Positions 7,774 through 15,240 of a stretch of DNA of 64,000 nt are shown here, in pieces; within the stretch, counting starts at the first letter, position 1; each line of letters starts with the position of its first letter. A model generated the notes under the pieces. It searched no databases. It was given only the letters and a program-made list of their open reading frames with translations, and was not told the DNA's origin. A program made the translations under genes and the position numbers. This stretch comes from Maribacter algicola (GTDB taxonomy: Bacteria > Bacteroidota > Bacteroidia > Flavobacteriales > Flavobacteriaceae): the NCBI RefSeq assembly GCF_003933245.1, contig NZ_QUSX01000001.1, positions 1,674,001 through 1,738,000 of the forward strand, read 5' to 3'.

Positions 7774-7781
7774 TATTTTTG
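7774..7781 (+). promoter_or_regulatory. -7 element (TATTTTTG) for the DUF3127 gene
   Basis: A perfect TAnnTTTG box 27 bases before the ATG at 7809, giving a short leader. Confidence 0.6.
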
Positions 7782-7808
7782 GTTTCTGTTTATTAAAAGA
7801 GCATTAAG

Positions 7809-8183
7809 ATGGAAATAGAAGGAAAGGTAAAATTGATTGGGGATACCCAAACATTTGGTAATAACGGTTTTAGGAAGCGTGAAGTTGTTGTAACCACAGA
7901 TGAACAGTACCCCCAACATATTATGGTAGAGTTTGTACAGGACAAATGTGATTTGTTGAACAACTACAAGGTTGGGCAGGATGTAAAGATCAGCATCAAT
8001 CTAAGAGGTAGGGAATGGGTAAATCCACAAGGCGAAACCAAGTATTTCAATTCCATACAAGGGTGGAGAATTGAAAGTTTGGCAGCTTCTCAACCAGAGG
8101 GAATGCCACCTGTACCTCCAATGGAGGCCTTTGAACCTGCCGACAATTTGAATGAGGAGGACCATGATGATTTGCCTTTTTAA
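7809..8183 (+). CDS. DUF3127 domain protein (SSB-like OB fold)
   Basis: The 124-residue product matches the Bacteroidota DUF3127 family. The N-terminal 90 residues read as a single OB-like beta domain (EGKVKLIGDTQTFG, KREVVVTT, YPQHIMVEF, GQDVKISINLRGREW). The tail is acidic and ends NEEDHDDLPF. That acidic tip ending in an aromatic residue is strikingly like the C-terminal interaction tail of SSB (DDDIPF), which suggests a single-stranded DNA or protein-docking role; this is inference. It is followed by a terminator and then aat. Confidence 0.85.
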   Translation: MEIEGKVKLIGDTQTFGNNGFRKREVVVTTDEQYPQHIMVEFVQDKCDLLNNYKVGQDVKISINLRGREWVNPQGETKYFNSIQGWRIESLAASQPEGMPPVPPMEAFEPADNLNEEDHDDLPF

Positions 8184-8224
8184 ATAGATTGACGAAAGCT
8201 ATTTTTTATAATTACTTCGATATT

Positions 8225-8271
8225 CGAAAACTTGTTCGATCTGAAAAGGTTAAACAAGTTTTCGATTTTTT
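8225..8271 (+). terminator. intrinsic terminator after the DUF3127 gene
   Basis: CGAAAACTTGTT (8225-8236) pairs perfectly with AACAAGTTTTCG (8253-8264) around a 16-base loop, followed by ATTTTTT. Confidence 0.85.
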
Positions 8272-8306
8272 GGACTATTGTGTAATTTGAAAGAAAAGAA
8301 TTTACC

Positions 8307-8963
8307 TTGCAGCGAGGACAAAATGCTATTTATTTTTTGGACCAGGAACTGTATTTTCCGCCAGTAGAAAGGGCAAATTCAGAAGGGTTATTGGCCGTTG
8401 GCGGCGACCTTTCCCCAGAAAGACTGCTACTGGCCTATAGAAGTGGAATTTTTCCTTGGTTCAATGATGACTCCCTGATTTTGTGGTGGAGCCCCGATCC
8501 AAGAATGGTGCTTTACCCAGAAGAAATATGTATTTCGAAAAGCATGCGCAAAGTGATCAAGTCCGATAAATTCAGTGTTACCGTAAACACCTGTTTTGAA
8601 AGCGTTGTGGAAAACTGCTCCGCTATAAAGCGGGATGGGCAAAAGGGCACATGGATTACTCAGGAAATGAAGTCTGCCTATATCAAACTACACGAAATAG
8701 GAATTGCAAAATCCTACGAAGTCTGGGAGGAGGGCAGTTTAGTGGGCGGTCTTTATGGTGTGGATCTTGGCCATGTTTTTTGTGGCGAGAGCATGTTCAG
8801 TAAAAAATCAAATACATCAAAGTTAGCCTTTATAAGGCTTGCCCATGATTTGCTTGAAAAAGGGTATCGTTTTGTAGATTGCCAATTGTACACGGACCAT
8901 TTATCAAGTCTGGGTGCCAGGGAAATTTCCAGGGAATCTTTTATGGAACAATTAAAGGCTTAG
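8307..8963 (+). CDS. aat: leucyl/phenylalanyl-tRNA--protein transferase
   Basis: About 218 residues. The family signatures GLLAVGGDLSPERLL, GIFPWF and LILWWSPDPRMVL are near the N-terminus, and the GNAT-like core follows (GLYGVDLGHVFCGESMFS, FVDCQLYTDHLSSLGA). The enzyme adds Leu or Phe to N-terminal Arg or Lys of proteins in the cytoplasm, making them N-degrons for ClpS/ClpAP. The start is a problem: there is no in-frame ATG before the conserved core. TTG at 8307 or 8337 are the candidates, while the only nearby ATG (8323) is out of frame by one base. The last 12 bases overlap the convergent DUF2490 gene. Confidence 0.92.
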   Translation: MQRGQNAIYFLDQELYFPPVERANSEGLLAVGGDLSPERLLLAYRSGIFPWFNDDSLILWWSPDPRMVLYPEEICISKSMRKVIKSDKFSVTVNTCFESVVENCSAIKRDGQKGTWITQEMKSAYIKLHEIGIAKSYEVWEEGSLVGGLYGVDLGHVFCGESMFSKKSNTSKLAFIRLAHDLLEKGYRFVDCQLYTDHLSSLGAREISRESFMEQLKA

Positions 8964-9644
8964 GACAAGTTCTGTTAAAAAGAACAATACATTTTCTGTC
9001 GTATGTAAGTAATTTTCCGCCCTGTATTCCCCTCCAATCTGAAATTTGGTCGTTGGGCTAAGGATCCAACCTAGTTTGGGCGTTATCCTCTGGTCATATT
9101 CTGGATTCATGGATTTACCTACGCTTAAAAGGGCCTCTGTGGAGAGTACCAGGTATGGTTCGCCAACATCAAGTTCTTCGCCCTTCAATGGAAAATCTAT
9201 CGCGAAACGATACCGAAACCTATGAACCGTATTTTCGTTGGTAATCCTTTGTTCTGCCCTAAATCGGTTTCCGTACCGGATACTTCCATTTTTAAAGGTG
9301 ACGTTGAACTGTTGGGTGAGTCGGAGTTCGTTATTGGCGTTGTTGTCAAAGGAATTTCGGATCCTATATTTTATGCCAAAACCAACACTTTGGTTGTCCC
9401 TTGTTTTAAGATTGGAAAAATGGTTGATGTCAATTTGCCTGACAGTAAGTTGAACATCGGAGTCCCTATAAAGAAAGGACCGGTTTTCAATTGAAAAGTT
9501 GTGGGAATAATTGGGCGTTACATCATAATTCAAGGCCACCTGTGGATTCCAATAGCCCGTAAGGTTGTCTTGGGCCAAGTTCACGGATGGGGCCATAAAA
9601 ACAATCAGAAAAAGTAGTACGGAAATACGTTTAATACAGGACAT
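8952..9644 (-). CDS. DUF2490 family exported protein
   Basis: A 230-residue product from ATG 9644, chosen because it gives a signal peptide (SVLLFLIVFMAPSVNLAQ). The mature part is made of alternating beta strands with many aromatic and basic residues and ends LTELVLSL, like a small outer membrane beta-barrel. The DUF2490 family is abundant in Bacteroidota and has no known function. The start overlaps the end of the upstream gene by 14 bases, so it is translationally coupled to it, and its 3' end overlaps aat. Confidence 0.8.
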   Translation of the reverse strand: MSCIKRISVLLFLIVFMAPSVNLAQDNLTGYWNPQVALNYDVTPNYSHNFSIENRSFLYRDSDVQLTVRQIDINHFSNLKTRDNQSVGFGIKYRIRNSFDNNANNELRLTQQFNVTFKNGSIRYGNRFRAEQRITNENTVHRFRYRFAIDFPLKGEELDVGEPYLVLSTEALLSVGKSMNPEYDQRITPKLGWILSPTTKFQIGGEYRAENYLHTTENVLFFLTELVLSL

Positions 9645-10215
9645 GGTCGTAATTGGGGGGTAGGGACTTACGCATTTTCTTAAAACTACCATCGGACCCA
9701 AAAAGCAGTTCGTAGTCAAAGTATTCCTTGTCCTTTTTTCCCGCCACGACGAATTCATAGTTTATGCCGGGTAGAATGAGGTTTTGAAATGCGTTACTTA
9801 TCGTTTTCTCCTTCGTCTCTTTCTTGGAAACTGGATATTGTTGTTGAATTCTTTTGATACGGTATTTGCGAAAGGATTTATCTAGATACTTTCTTATTTC
9901 CTGCATGGGCTCAGAAGGGATATCCACTTCTTTGATTAGGATTTCAACATCCTCCAAGGTTCCCTCTTTATCAAACTCAATACTATACCATAGCCTATCT
10001 TTTTTAAACTTGGCCTCATAACTGATTTTGGTGCTATCCGTTTCCTTGTAGTATTTGATTCTTTTGGAGTCTTCCAGTCTATCTTTAATAAGACCAATGG
10101 CTGCTGGTGGAAACTGTGATTTCCGTATTCTAAATTCCCGCTCATATTTGTTTTGGGCGTTTACAAAACATCCTATAAGGAGTAAAAAAATTAGAACTGG
10201 GCTATATCTCTTCAT
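9631..10215 (-). CDS. exported protein of unknown function
   Basis: A 194-residue product from ATG 10215, which gives a signal peptide (VLIFLLLIGCFVNAQ). It is rich in Lys, Tyr and Glu, with repeated patterns of short strands (KISYEAKF, LWYSIEFDKEGTLEDVEILI, YFDYELLFGSDGSFKKM). Two PepSY-like halves are possible, but I do not recognise a family. It overlaps tag upstream and the DUF2490 gene downstream by 14 bases each, so the three form one operon with translational coupling. Confidence 0.7.
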   Translation of the reverse strand: MKRYSPVLIFLLLIGCFVNAQNKYEREFRIRKSQFPPAAIGLIKDRLEDSKRIKYYKETDSTKISYEAKFKKDRLWYSIEFDKEGTLEDVEILIKEVDIPSEPMQEIRKYLDKSFRKYRIKRIQQQYPVSKKETKEKTISNAFQNLILPGINYEFVVAGKKDKEYFDYELLFGSDGSFKKMRKSLPPNYDHVLY

Positions 10216-10780
10216 ATCTAAAACAACTTGTTTCGTGGTCATTAACCATTCCGGTCGCCTGCATCATGGCATAGACCACGGTGCTCCCCACAAACTTGAA
10301 GCCTCTTTTTTTTAAATCCTTGCTTATGGTATCTGAAAGAGGCGTCGTGCTAGGGGCTTCCTTATAATTGGAAACTTTATTTTTTATCGGTTTGTTGTCT
10401 ACGAATGACCAATAATACGTGCTAAAACTTCCAAATTCATTTTGGATTTCCATAAAGGCAATGGCATTGGAAACCGTTGCATGTACCTTTAACTTGTTTC
10501 TAATGATACCTTCGTTTTCTAAAACTTCGTTTATTTCATTTTGATCGTACAGGGCTATTTTTTTGTAGTCGAATTGATCAAATGCTTTTCTAAAATTCTC
10601 TCGTTTCCTTAAGATAGTAATCCAACTAAGTCCCGCTTGAAAGGTTTCCAATACGAGAAATTCGAAAAGTGTGGCATCGTCCATCACAGGTACGCCCCAT
10701 TCCGTATCATGATAGGCTTTGTATAATGGGTCGCCCATACACCAACCGCATCGTTTTGGTTCATCTTGATTTGCTTTCAT
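10202..10780 (-). CDS. tag: DNA-3-methyladenine glycosylase I
   Basis: A 192-residue product from ATG 10780. It opens with the family zinc-ligand signature KRCGWCMGDPLYKAYHDTEWG, where two Cys and one His contribute to the zinc site. It continues with DDATLFEFLVLETFQAGLSW, the Glu region that lines the base pocket, and ends with GFKFVGSTVVYAMMQATGMVNDH. It removes 3-methyladenine from alkylated DNA. It is the first gene of a three-gene minus-strand operon. A longer frame from 10888 would cross a terminator, so it was not used. Confidence 0.95.
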   Translation of the reverse strand: MKANQDEPKRCGWCMGDPLYKAYHDTEWGVPVMDDATLFEFLVLETFQAGLSWITILRKRENFRKAFDQFDYKKIALYDQNEINEVLENEGIIRNKLKVHATVSNAIAFMEIQNEFGSFSTYYWSFVDNKPIKNKVSNYKEAPSTTPLSDTISKDLKKRGFKFVGSTVVYAMMQATGMVNDHETSCFRYEEI

Positions 10781-10807
10781 ACATGATCTACCTTTAGGGC
10801 AAAAGTA

Positions 10808-10846
10808 AAAAATCCCGCTACAAGAATTTTTGCGGCGGGATTTTTG
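10808..10846 (-). terminator. intrinsic terminator for the 10906-11283 gene
   Basis: AATCCCGC (10811-10818) pairs with GCGGGATT (10835-10842), with A/T runs on both sides. Read on the minus strand it ends in a run of T, between the small exported protein gene and tag. Confidence 0.8.
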
Positions 10847-10905
10847 TTTCGGTATTTGTTCCCAAATAATAGATAAGGGCAGAGGCACTTATCTATGAGG
10901 AGGGA

Positions 10906-11283
10906 CTAATTCGTAGCTACGGTCGATTTGCTTCTCAAATCAAGGTATTGCAACTCGCCATCCTCAAGGGCTTGAGTCATATCGGCCTTAACATATTTAT
11001 ACGTATTAAAGAATTTTTTTCCATTGACCGATGTAAGCTTGGCCATTCCATCGTCCAGTAATTCCACAACCTTTACCTTGACATCGTCAAGACCTTTATA
11101 ATCGGCAACGCCTCCACGTTTTATGATAAAATTTGCCTTTGGAAAATGAATGTGGTCAAAGGGCAGGTTGCTGCTTTTTTGAATACTGAATATATCTCCA
11201 ACCTTAATTTCGGCCGATTCTGTTTGGGAAAAAGCACCAAAAGAGACTAAAAATAATGTTAATAATGATAATAAATGTTTCAT
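10906..11283 (-). CDS. small exported protein of unknown function
   Basis: A 125-residue product with a signal peptide (residues 1-19, LFLVSFGAFSQ). The mature part has a stretch of short beta segments (VGDIFSIQ, HFPKANFIIKRG, VKVKVVELL, MAKLTSVNGKKFF). I do not recognise the family. It is a single gene with its own terminator. A -7 box on the minus strand lies at 11413-11420. Its upstream region is shared with the divergent TetR gene and holds the composite operator motif, so the TetR protein may also control it. Confidence 0.65.
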   Translation of the reverse strand: MKHLLSLLTLFLVSFGAFSQTESAEIKVGDIFSIQKSSNLPFDHIHFPKANFIIKRGGVADYKGLDDVKVKVVELLDDGMAKLTSVNGKKFFNTYKYVKADMTQALEDGELQYLDLRSKSTVATN

Positions 11284-11412
11284 AGTTCTTTCATTTTTGG
11301 GTTAATAATCAGGTTGTTAAACCAGTCTGATAGGACCTGAAAATAAATATTTGAAAAATATTCATCTTTTAATTTACCATATTCTCAGAATATCCCCATC
11401 AAACTTTCAATT

Positions 11413-11420
11413 CAAAAATA
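11413..11420 (-). promoter_or_regulatory. -7 element for the 10906-11283 gene
   Basis: Read on the minus strand this is TATTTTTG, a perfect TAnnTTTG match. The leader would be about 120 bases. The sequence AAACTTTCAAT, also part of the operator at 11466-11476, occurs just downstream of it at 11401-11411. Confidence 0.45.
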
Positions 11421-11462
11421 TAAAACCCTTTGGATATAAAAGTATAACTTCTGTTAAAAAAG

Positions 11463-11499
11463 GTTAAACTTTCAATATATAATAGTAATGCTATTATAT
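11463..11499. promoter_or_regulatory. composite operator upstream of the tetR gene
   Basis: A 23-base inverted repeat has 9-base arms ATATAATAG (11477-11485) and CTATTATAT (11491-11499) around TAATG, 30 bases before the TetR ATG. Next to it lies GTTAAACTTTC (11463-11473). A near-copy of the whole composite in the opposite orientation lies at 17538-17570. A weak -7 box (TATATTAG, 11495-11502) overlaps the right arm, the arrangement expected for autorepression. Confidence 0.7.
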
Positions 11500-11528
11500 T
11501 AGCGGGTGTTAATTATTAAAATTTTGGA

Positions 11529-12215
11529 ATGGAAGAGCTTTTTCAAGGTGTAAAAATTCGCGTGAACGACAAGTTGTTTGTCAAAGATCCAGAATCTTCG
11601 GAACTGGGAAAATCCATTGTAAAGATGAGTATTGTAATGATGGGGGAGCTTGGTTTCGAAAAATTTAATTTTAGAAAATTGGGCGAGAGAATTGGATCGA
11701 ACGAAAGTTCCATTTACCGCTATTTTGAGAACAAACACAAATTGTTGCTTTATTTGACCTCTTGGTATTGGGGTTGGATGGAGTACCAACTGGTATTCGC
11801 CACACACAACATTCCAGAGCCCAATGATAAATTGACAAAGGCCATCTATATGATTACGCGCGAGATTACCGAAGATTCCAATTTTTCCCACATCAATGAG
11901 GTATTGTTGAACCAAATCGTAATTAACGAATATTCCAAATCCTATTTGACCAAAGAGGTAGACGAGGAAGATAAGGAAGGATATTTTGCCAGCTACAAGC
12001 GCTTGGCAAAAAGGTTGAGTGAAATGATCAGGCAATACAATCCAGATTATAAATACCCTTCTAGTTTGGCCAGTACCATTTTAGGCGGTGCCCTGCACCA
12101 ACATTTTCTTAAGGACCACTTTTCTTCCATGACGGATTGTGGCGGTGATATAACACCTACTGAATATTTAACAAACTTGGTTTTCAATGTTTTAAAACAA
12201 GACTCAAATGAATAA
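11529..12215 (+). CDS. TetR/AcrR family transcriptional regulator
   Basis: A 228-residue regulator. The DNA-binding domain is at about residues 25-75: MGELGFEKFNFRKLGERIGSNESSIYRYFENKHKLL has the usual TetR turn, with an SSIYRYF recognition helix. The remainder is the helical ligand and dimer domain, including a hydrophobic LTSWYWGWMEYQL segment. It heads the ABC-HlyD-TolC-YitT operon and overlaps the ABC gene by 8 bases, so it should control that exporter. A 23-base palindrome 30 bases upstream is the obvious operator, and a near-copy sits before the 17646 gene. Confidence 0.92.
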   Translation: MEELFQGVKIRVNDKLFVKDPESSELGKSIVKMSIVMMGELGFEKFNFRKLGERIGSNESSIYRYFENKHKLLLYLTSWYWGWMEYQLVFATHNIPEPNDKLTKAIYMITREITEDSNFSHINEVLLNQIVINEYSKSYLTKEVDEEDKEGYFASYKRLAKRLSEMIRQYNPDYKYPSSLASTILGGALHQHFLKDHFSSMTDCGGDITPTEYLTNLVFNVLKQDSNE

Positions 12216-13881
12216 AGAGGTATTGACCCCTTGGCAAAGGCTACTGGGTATGTTGCGTTTGGATAAGCGAGATGTCTTTCAAATTTTCTACTACGCTATC
12301 TTTGCGGGTCTTGTGAGTCTTTCCCTTCCGCTAGGAATTCAGGCCATTATCAATTTGATTCAAGGTGCTCAGATCAGTACTTCATGGATCGTGCTAGTAG
12401 TTCTGGTTACTTTAGGGGTAGTTTTCGTTGGTATATTGCAGTTAATGCAGATACGTATTATTGAAAACCTTCAGCAAAAAATATTTACAAGGGCGTCTTT
12501 CGAGTTCGCCTATAGATTTCCCAAAATAAAAATGAAGGAACTCTATAATTATTATCCGCCAGAGCTGGCCAATCGTTTTTTCGATGTCCTTACGATTCAA
12601 AAATCGCTATCCAAGGTATTAATTGATTTTCCGGCTGCCCTGTTGCAAATAATCTTTGGTTTATTGTTGCTGTCTTTTTACCACCCATTCTTCATAATCT
12701 ATGGTATTTTGTTATTGGGACTTATTTATGTGGTATTCAGGTTCACCGCAAAGAAGGGTTTGGATACCAGTTTGGATGAATCCAAGAACAAATACAAAGT
12801 GGCCCATTGGATACAGGAGGTCGCAAGGTCCATCATAAGCTTTAAGCTTTCAGGTAGAACTTCCCATGCAATTGACAAAAATGACAAACTAGTTTCCAAA
12901 TATTTGGAAGCCAGGGAAAGCCATTTTAGGATTTTGGTCATACAATTGATTCAAATGATCGGTTTTAAGGTATTGGTTACTGCCGGATTACTTTTGATTG
13001 GTGGATTGTTGGTCTTGAATCAAGAAATGAATATAGGCCAATTTGTTGCAGCGGAAATCATAATTCTACTGGTTATAAATTCCGTCGAGAAATTGATATT
13101 GGGCCTAGAAACATTTTATGACCTGCTTACTTCCCTGGAAAAAATGGGACAAGTAGTGGATAAGGAATTGGAGACGCAAGATGGGGAAAGACCTTTTGTA
13201 GAAGGGGAGGGTTTTAACATAGAATTGGATAATGTGCATTATAGCCTGCCCGATACCGGCAAAAAGGTCCTCAACGGCATCAATCTAACAATCACACCCA
13301 AAAGTATAATACATTTAAAAGGGGGACGCAATTCTGGCAGGACGAGCTTTTTAAGGGTAGTAGCCGGTATTCTGGAACCCGATTCCGGTGGAGTCTATGT
13401 CAACAATGCCTCTTTAAAGGGCATGAACCTAAATTTTTATCGTTCTCACGTTGGGCAATCCTTATTGGAGGAATCCCCTTTTGAGGGAACCATTCTTGAT
13501 AATATAACTTTTGGGGACAAGTCGATTTCTGAAGAACAGATATATTGGGCCATGGAAAAAGTAGGGCTGACCAGTTTTGTCAAGGAACAACCTAATGGGA
13601 TTCAAACGATTATTTATCCGGAAGGCAAGCAGATTCCATATACCATTTCAAAAAGAATCGTACTGGCCAGAAGTATTGTAATCAAGCCTAAGTTGCTAGT
13701 GTTAAAGGATCCCTTGGATCAGATAGGCAAAGAGGAAGCGGAAAAAATAATCCAGTTTTTGACAGACCCTACAAATGGATGGGCACTTTTAGTAGTTAGT
13801 GAGAACGATTTATGGTCCAAGTACTGCAATGGTGTGGTTACTTTGGAAAAGGGTAAGGTTGTAAACGAAAAATATAAATAA
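12208..13881 (+). CDS. ABC exporter subunit with a degenerate ATPase domain
   Basis: A 557-residue half-transporter: six transmembrane helices in residues 25-310, then a nucleotide-binding domain in 335-557. The catalytic motifs are decayed. Walker A is GGRNSGRTS (372-380) with Arg for Lys. The LSGGQ signature region reads IPYTISKR. Walker B reads LLVLKDPL (496-503) with Lys for Asp and Asp for Glu. The switch His is replaced in VVSEND. The Q-loop Gln (417) is kept. The layout is that of HlyB/PrtD-type exporters without a peptidase domain. It is likely inactive as an ATPase, or powered by a partner. It is cotranscribed with the HlyD and TolC genes. Confidence 0.88.
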   Translation: MNKEVLTPWQRLLGMLRLDKRDVFQIFYYAIFAGLVSLSLPLGIQAIINLIQGAQISTSWIVLVVLVTLGVVFVGILQLMQIRIIENLQQKIFTRASFEFAYRFPKIKMKELYNYYPPELANRFFDVLTIQKSLSKVLIDFPAALLQIIFGLLLLSFYHPFFIIYGILLLGLIYVVFRFTAKKGLDTSLDESKNKYKVAHWIQEVARSIISFKLSGRTSHAIDKNDKLVSKYLEARESHFRILVIQLIQMIGFKVLVTAGLLLIGGLLVLNQEMNIGQFVAAEIIILLVINSVEKLILGLETFYDLLTSLEKMGQVVDKELETQDGERPFVEGEGFNIELDNVHYSLPDTGKKVLNGINLTITPKSIIHLKGGRNSGRTSFLRVVAGILEPDSGGVYVNNASLKGMNLNFYRSHVGQSLLEESPFEGTILDNITFGDKSISEEQIYWAMEKVGLTSFVKEQPNGIQTIIYPEGKQIPYTISKRIVLARSIVIKPKLLVLKDPLDQIGKEEAEKIIQFLTDPTNGWALLVVSENDLWSKYCNGVVTLEKGKVVNEKYK

Positions 13882-13885
13882 GGTT

Positions 13886-15238
13886 ATGTTGAACATTTCA
13901 CACAATAAACTAAATAAAAGTGTTTCCATTGAGCACTTTATTTCTGTGCAAAAAGTGTTTCATCAGAGACACTATAAGCATTTCAACAGATTCCTTTTGA
14001 CTTTTGCCATCATTGGAGTTATAATACTTTTTTTGCCCTGGACTCAGAATATAACGGGAACGGGTTCTGTAACTACCCTGACACCCGATCAACGCCCACA
14101 GACGATTCAATCCCCTATTCCAGGTAAAATAGAGAAGTGGTTCGTACGGGAGGGGGACTACGTAAAAAAAGGGGATACCATACTGTTTATTTCGGAAATT
14201 AAAAATGAATATTTTGATCCAAGATTGGTGGAAAGAACCGGCAATCAGTTAAAGGCAAAAGAGGCCTCGGTAAATTCATACCAAGGAAAGGTAAAGGCAC
14301 TCAATGTACAAATCGAAGCCTTGGTCAAGGAACGGGGACTCAAATTGCAACAGGCCCAAAATAAGCTGTTGCAGGCCAAACTTAAGGTTCAGAGCGATAG
14401 TATCGACCTGGAAGCGGCAAAGACAAATATTTTAATAGCCCAAAGACAGTTCGATCGTACACAACAACTGGAAAGTGAAGGTTTAAAGGCGGTTACCGAT
14501 GTTGAAGAGAAGCGAATGAAACTTCAAGAGGCTCAGGCAAAATTGATATCCCAAGAAAATAAACTTCTGGCGGCCAAGAATGAGGTAATCAATTCTGAGG
14601 TTGAAATCAACAGGGTACAGGCGGAGTATACGGACAAGATATCCAAGGCCCAGAGCGATATGTTTACGGCCCAGTCAAATCAATTTGATTCTGAGGCACA
14701 GGTCAATAAGTTGGAGAGTGAAGTGACCAATTATGAAATACGGAACGATCTATATTACATCCGTGCTCCGCAGAATGGTTTTATAAACAAGGCTATTCAG
14801 GCGGGAATTGGGGAGACCTTTAAGGAGGGTGATCGATTGGTGGGTATCATGCCTTCAGATTACGATGTAGCCGTAGAGACATTTGTAGAACCCATTGACC
14901 TTCCATTGATTCATTTAGGGGAAAAAATTAGAATTCAGTTCGATGGTTGGCCTGTGATTGTATTCAGTGGCTGGCCCAATGTATCCTATGGAACCTACGG
15001 GGGTAAGGTCGTTGCCATAGAAACCTTTATAAGTTCCAATGGAAAATATCGTATTCTGGTAGCTCCTGACGAAGATGATCATCCTTGGCCAGACGCCATA
15101 CGGGTGGGTTCTGGCGCAAGAACCATTGCCTTGCTGGAGGATGTTCCTATTTGGTTTGAACTATGGAGACAGTTAAATGGATTCCCTCCCAATTATTACC
15201 AACCTGAGGGAGCACAAGGGGAACCGGTCAAAAAATAA
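13886..15238 (+). CDS. HlyD family periplasmic adaptor
   Basis: A 450-residue adaptor. One transmembrane helix lies at about residues 37-58 (FLLTFAIIGVIILFLPW), followed by a lipoyl-type half (PIPGKIEKWFVREGDYVKKGDTIL), a long coiled-coil hairpin (about 115-285, rich in Lys, Gln and Glu) and the returning lipoyl and beta-barrel half (YYIRAPQNGFI, then MPSDYDVAVETFVEP). It joins the inner membrane ABC subunit to the TolC-like outer membrane channel. It starts 4 bases after the ABC gene and ends 2 bases before the TolC gene. Confidence 0.93.
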   Translation: MLNISHNKLNKSVSIEHFISVQKVFHQRHYKHFNRFLLTFAIIGVIILFLPWTQNITGTGSVTTLTPDQRPQTIQSPIPGKIEKWFVREGDYVKKGDTILFISEIKNEYFDPRLVERTGNQLKAKEASVNSYQGKVKALNVQIEALVKERGLKLQQAQNKLLQAKLKVQSDSIDLEAAKTNILIAQRQFDRTQQLESEGLKAVTDVEEKRMKLQEAQAKLISQENKLLAAKNEVINSEVEINRVQAEYTDKISKAQSDMFTAQSNQFDSEAQVNKLESEVTNYEIRNDLYYIRAPQNGFINKAIQAGIGETFKEGDRLVGIMPSDYDVAVETFVEPIDLPLIHLGEKIRIQFDGWPVIVFSGWPNVSYGTYGGKVVAIETFISSNGKYRILVAPDEDDHPWPDAIRVGSGARTIALLEDVPIWFELWRQLNGFPPNYYQPEGAQGEPVKK

Positions 15239-15240
15239 AT

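Larger units (their letters stand above)
7484..7808. other. 325-base intergenic region between divergent genes
   Basis: It separates the minus-strand kinase from the plus-strand DUF3127 gene. It holds an 18-base perfect palindrome (7650-7667) and the DUF3127 -7 box (7774-7781). The open frames across it lack coding character and start within the kinase gene or inside the palindrome region. Nothing else is seen. Confidence 0.6.
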
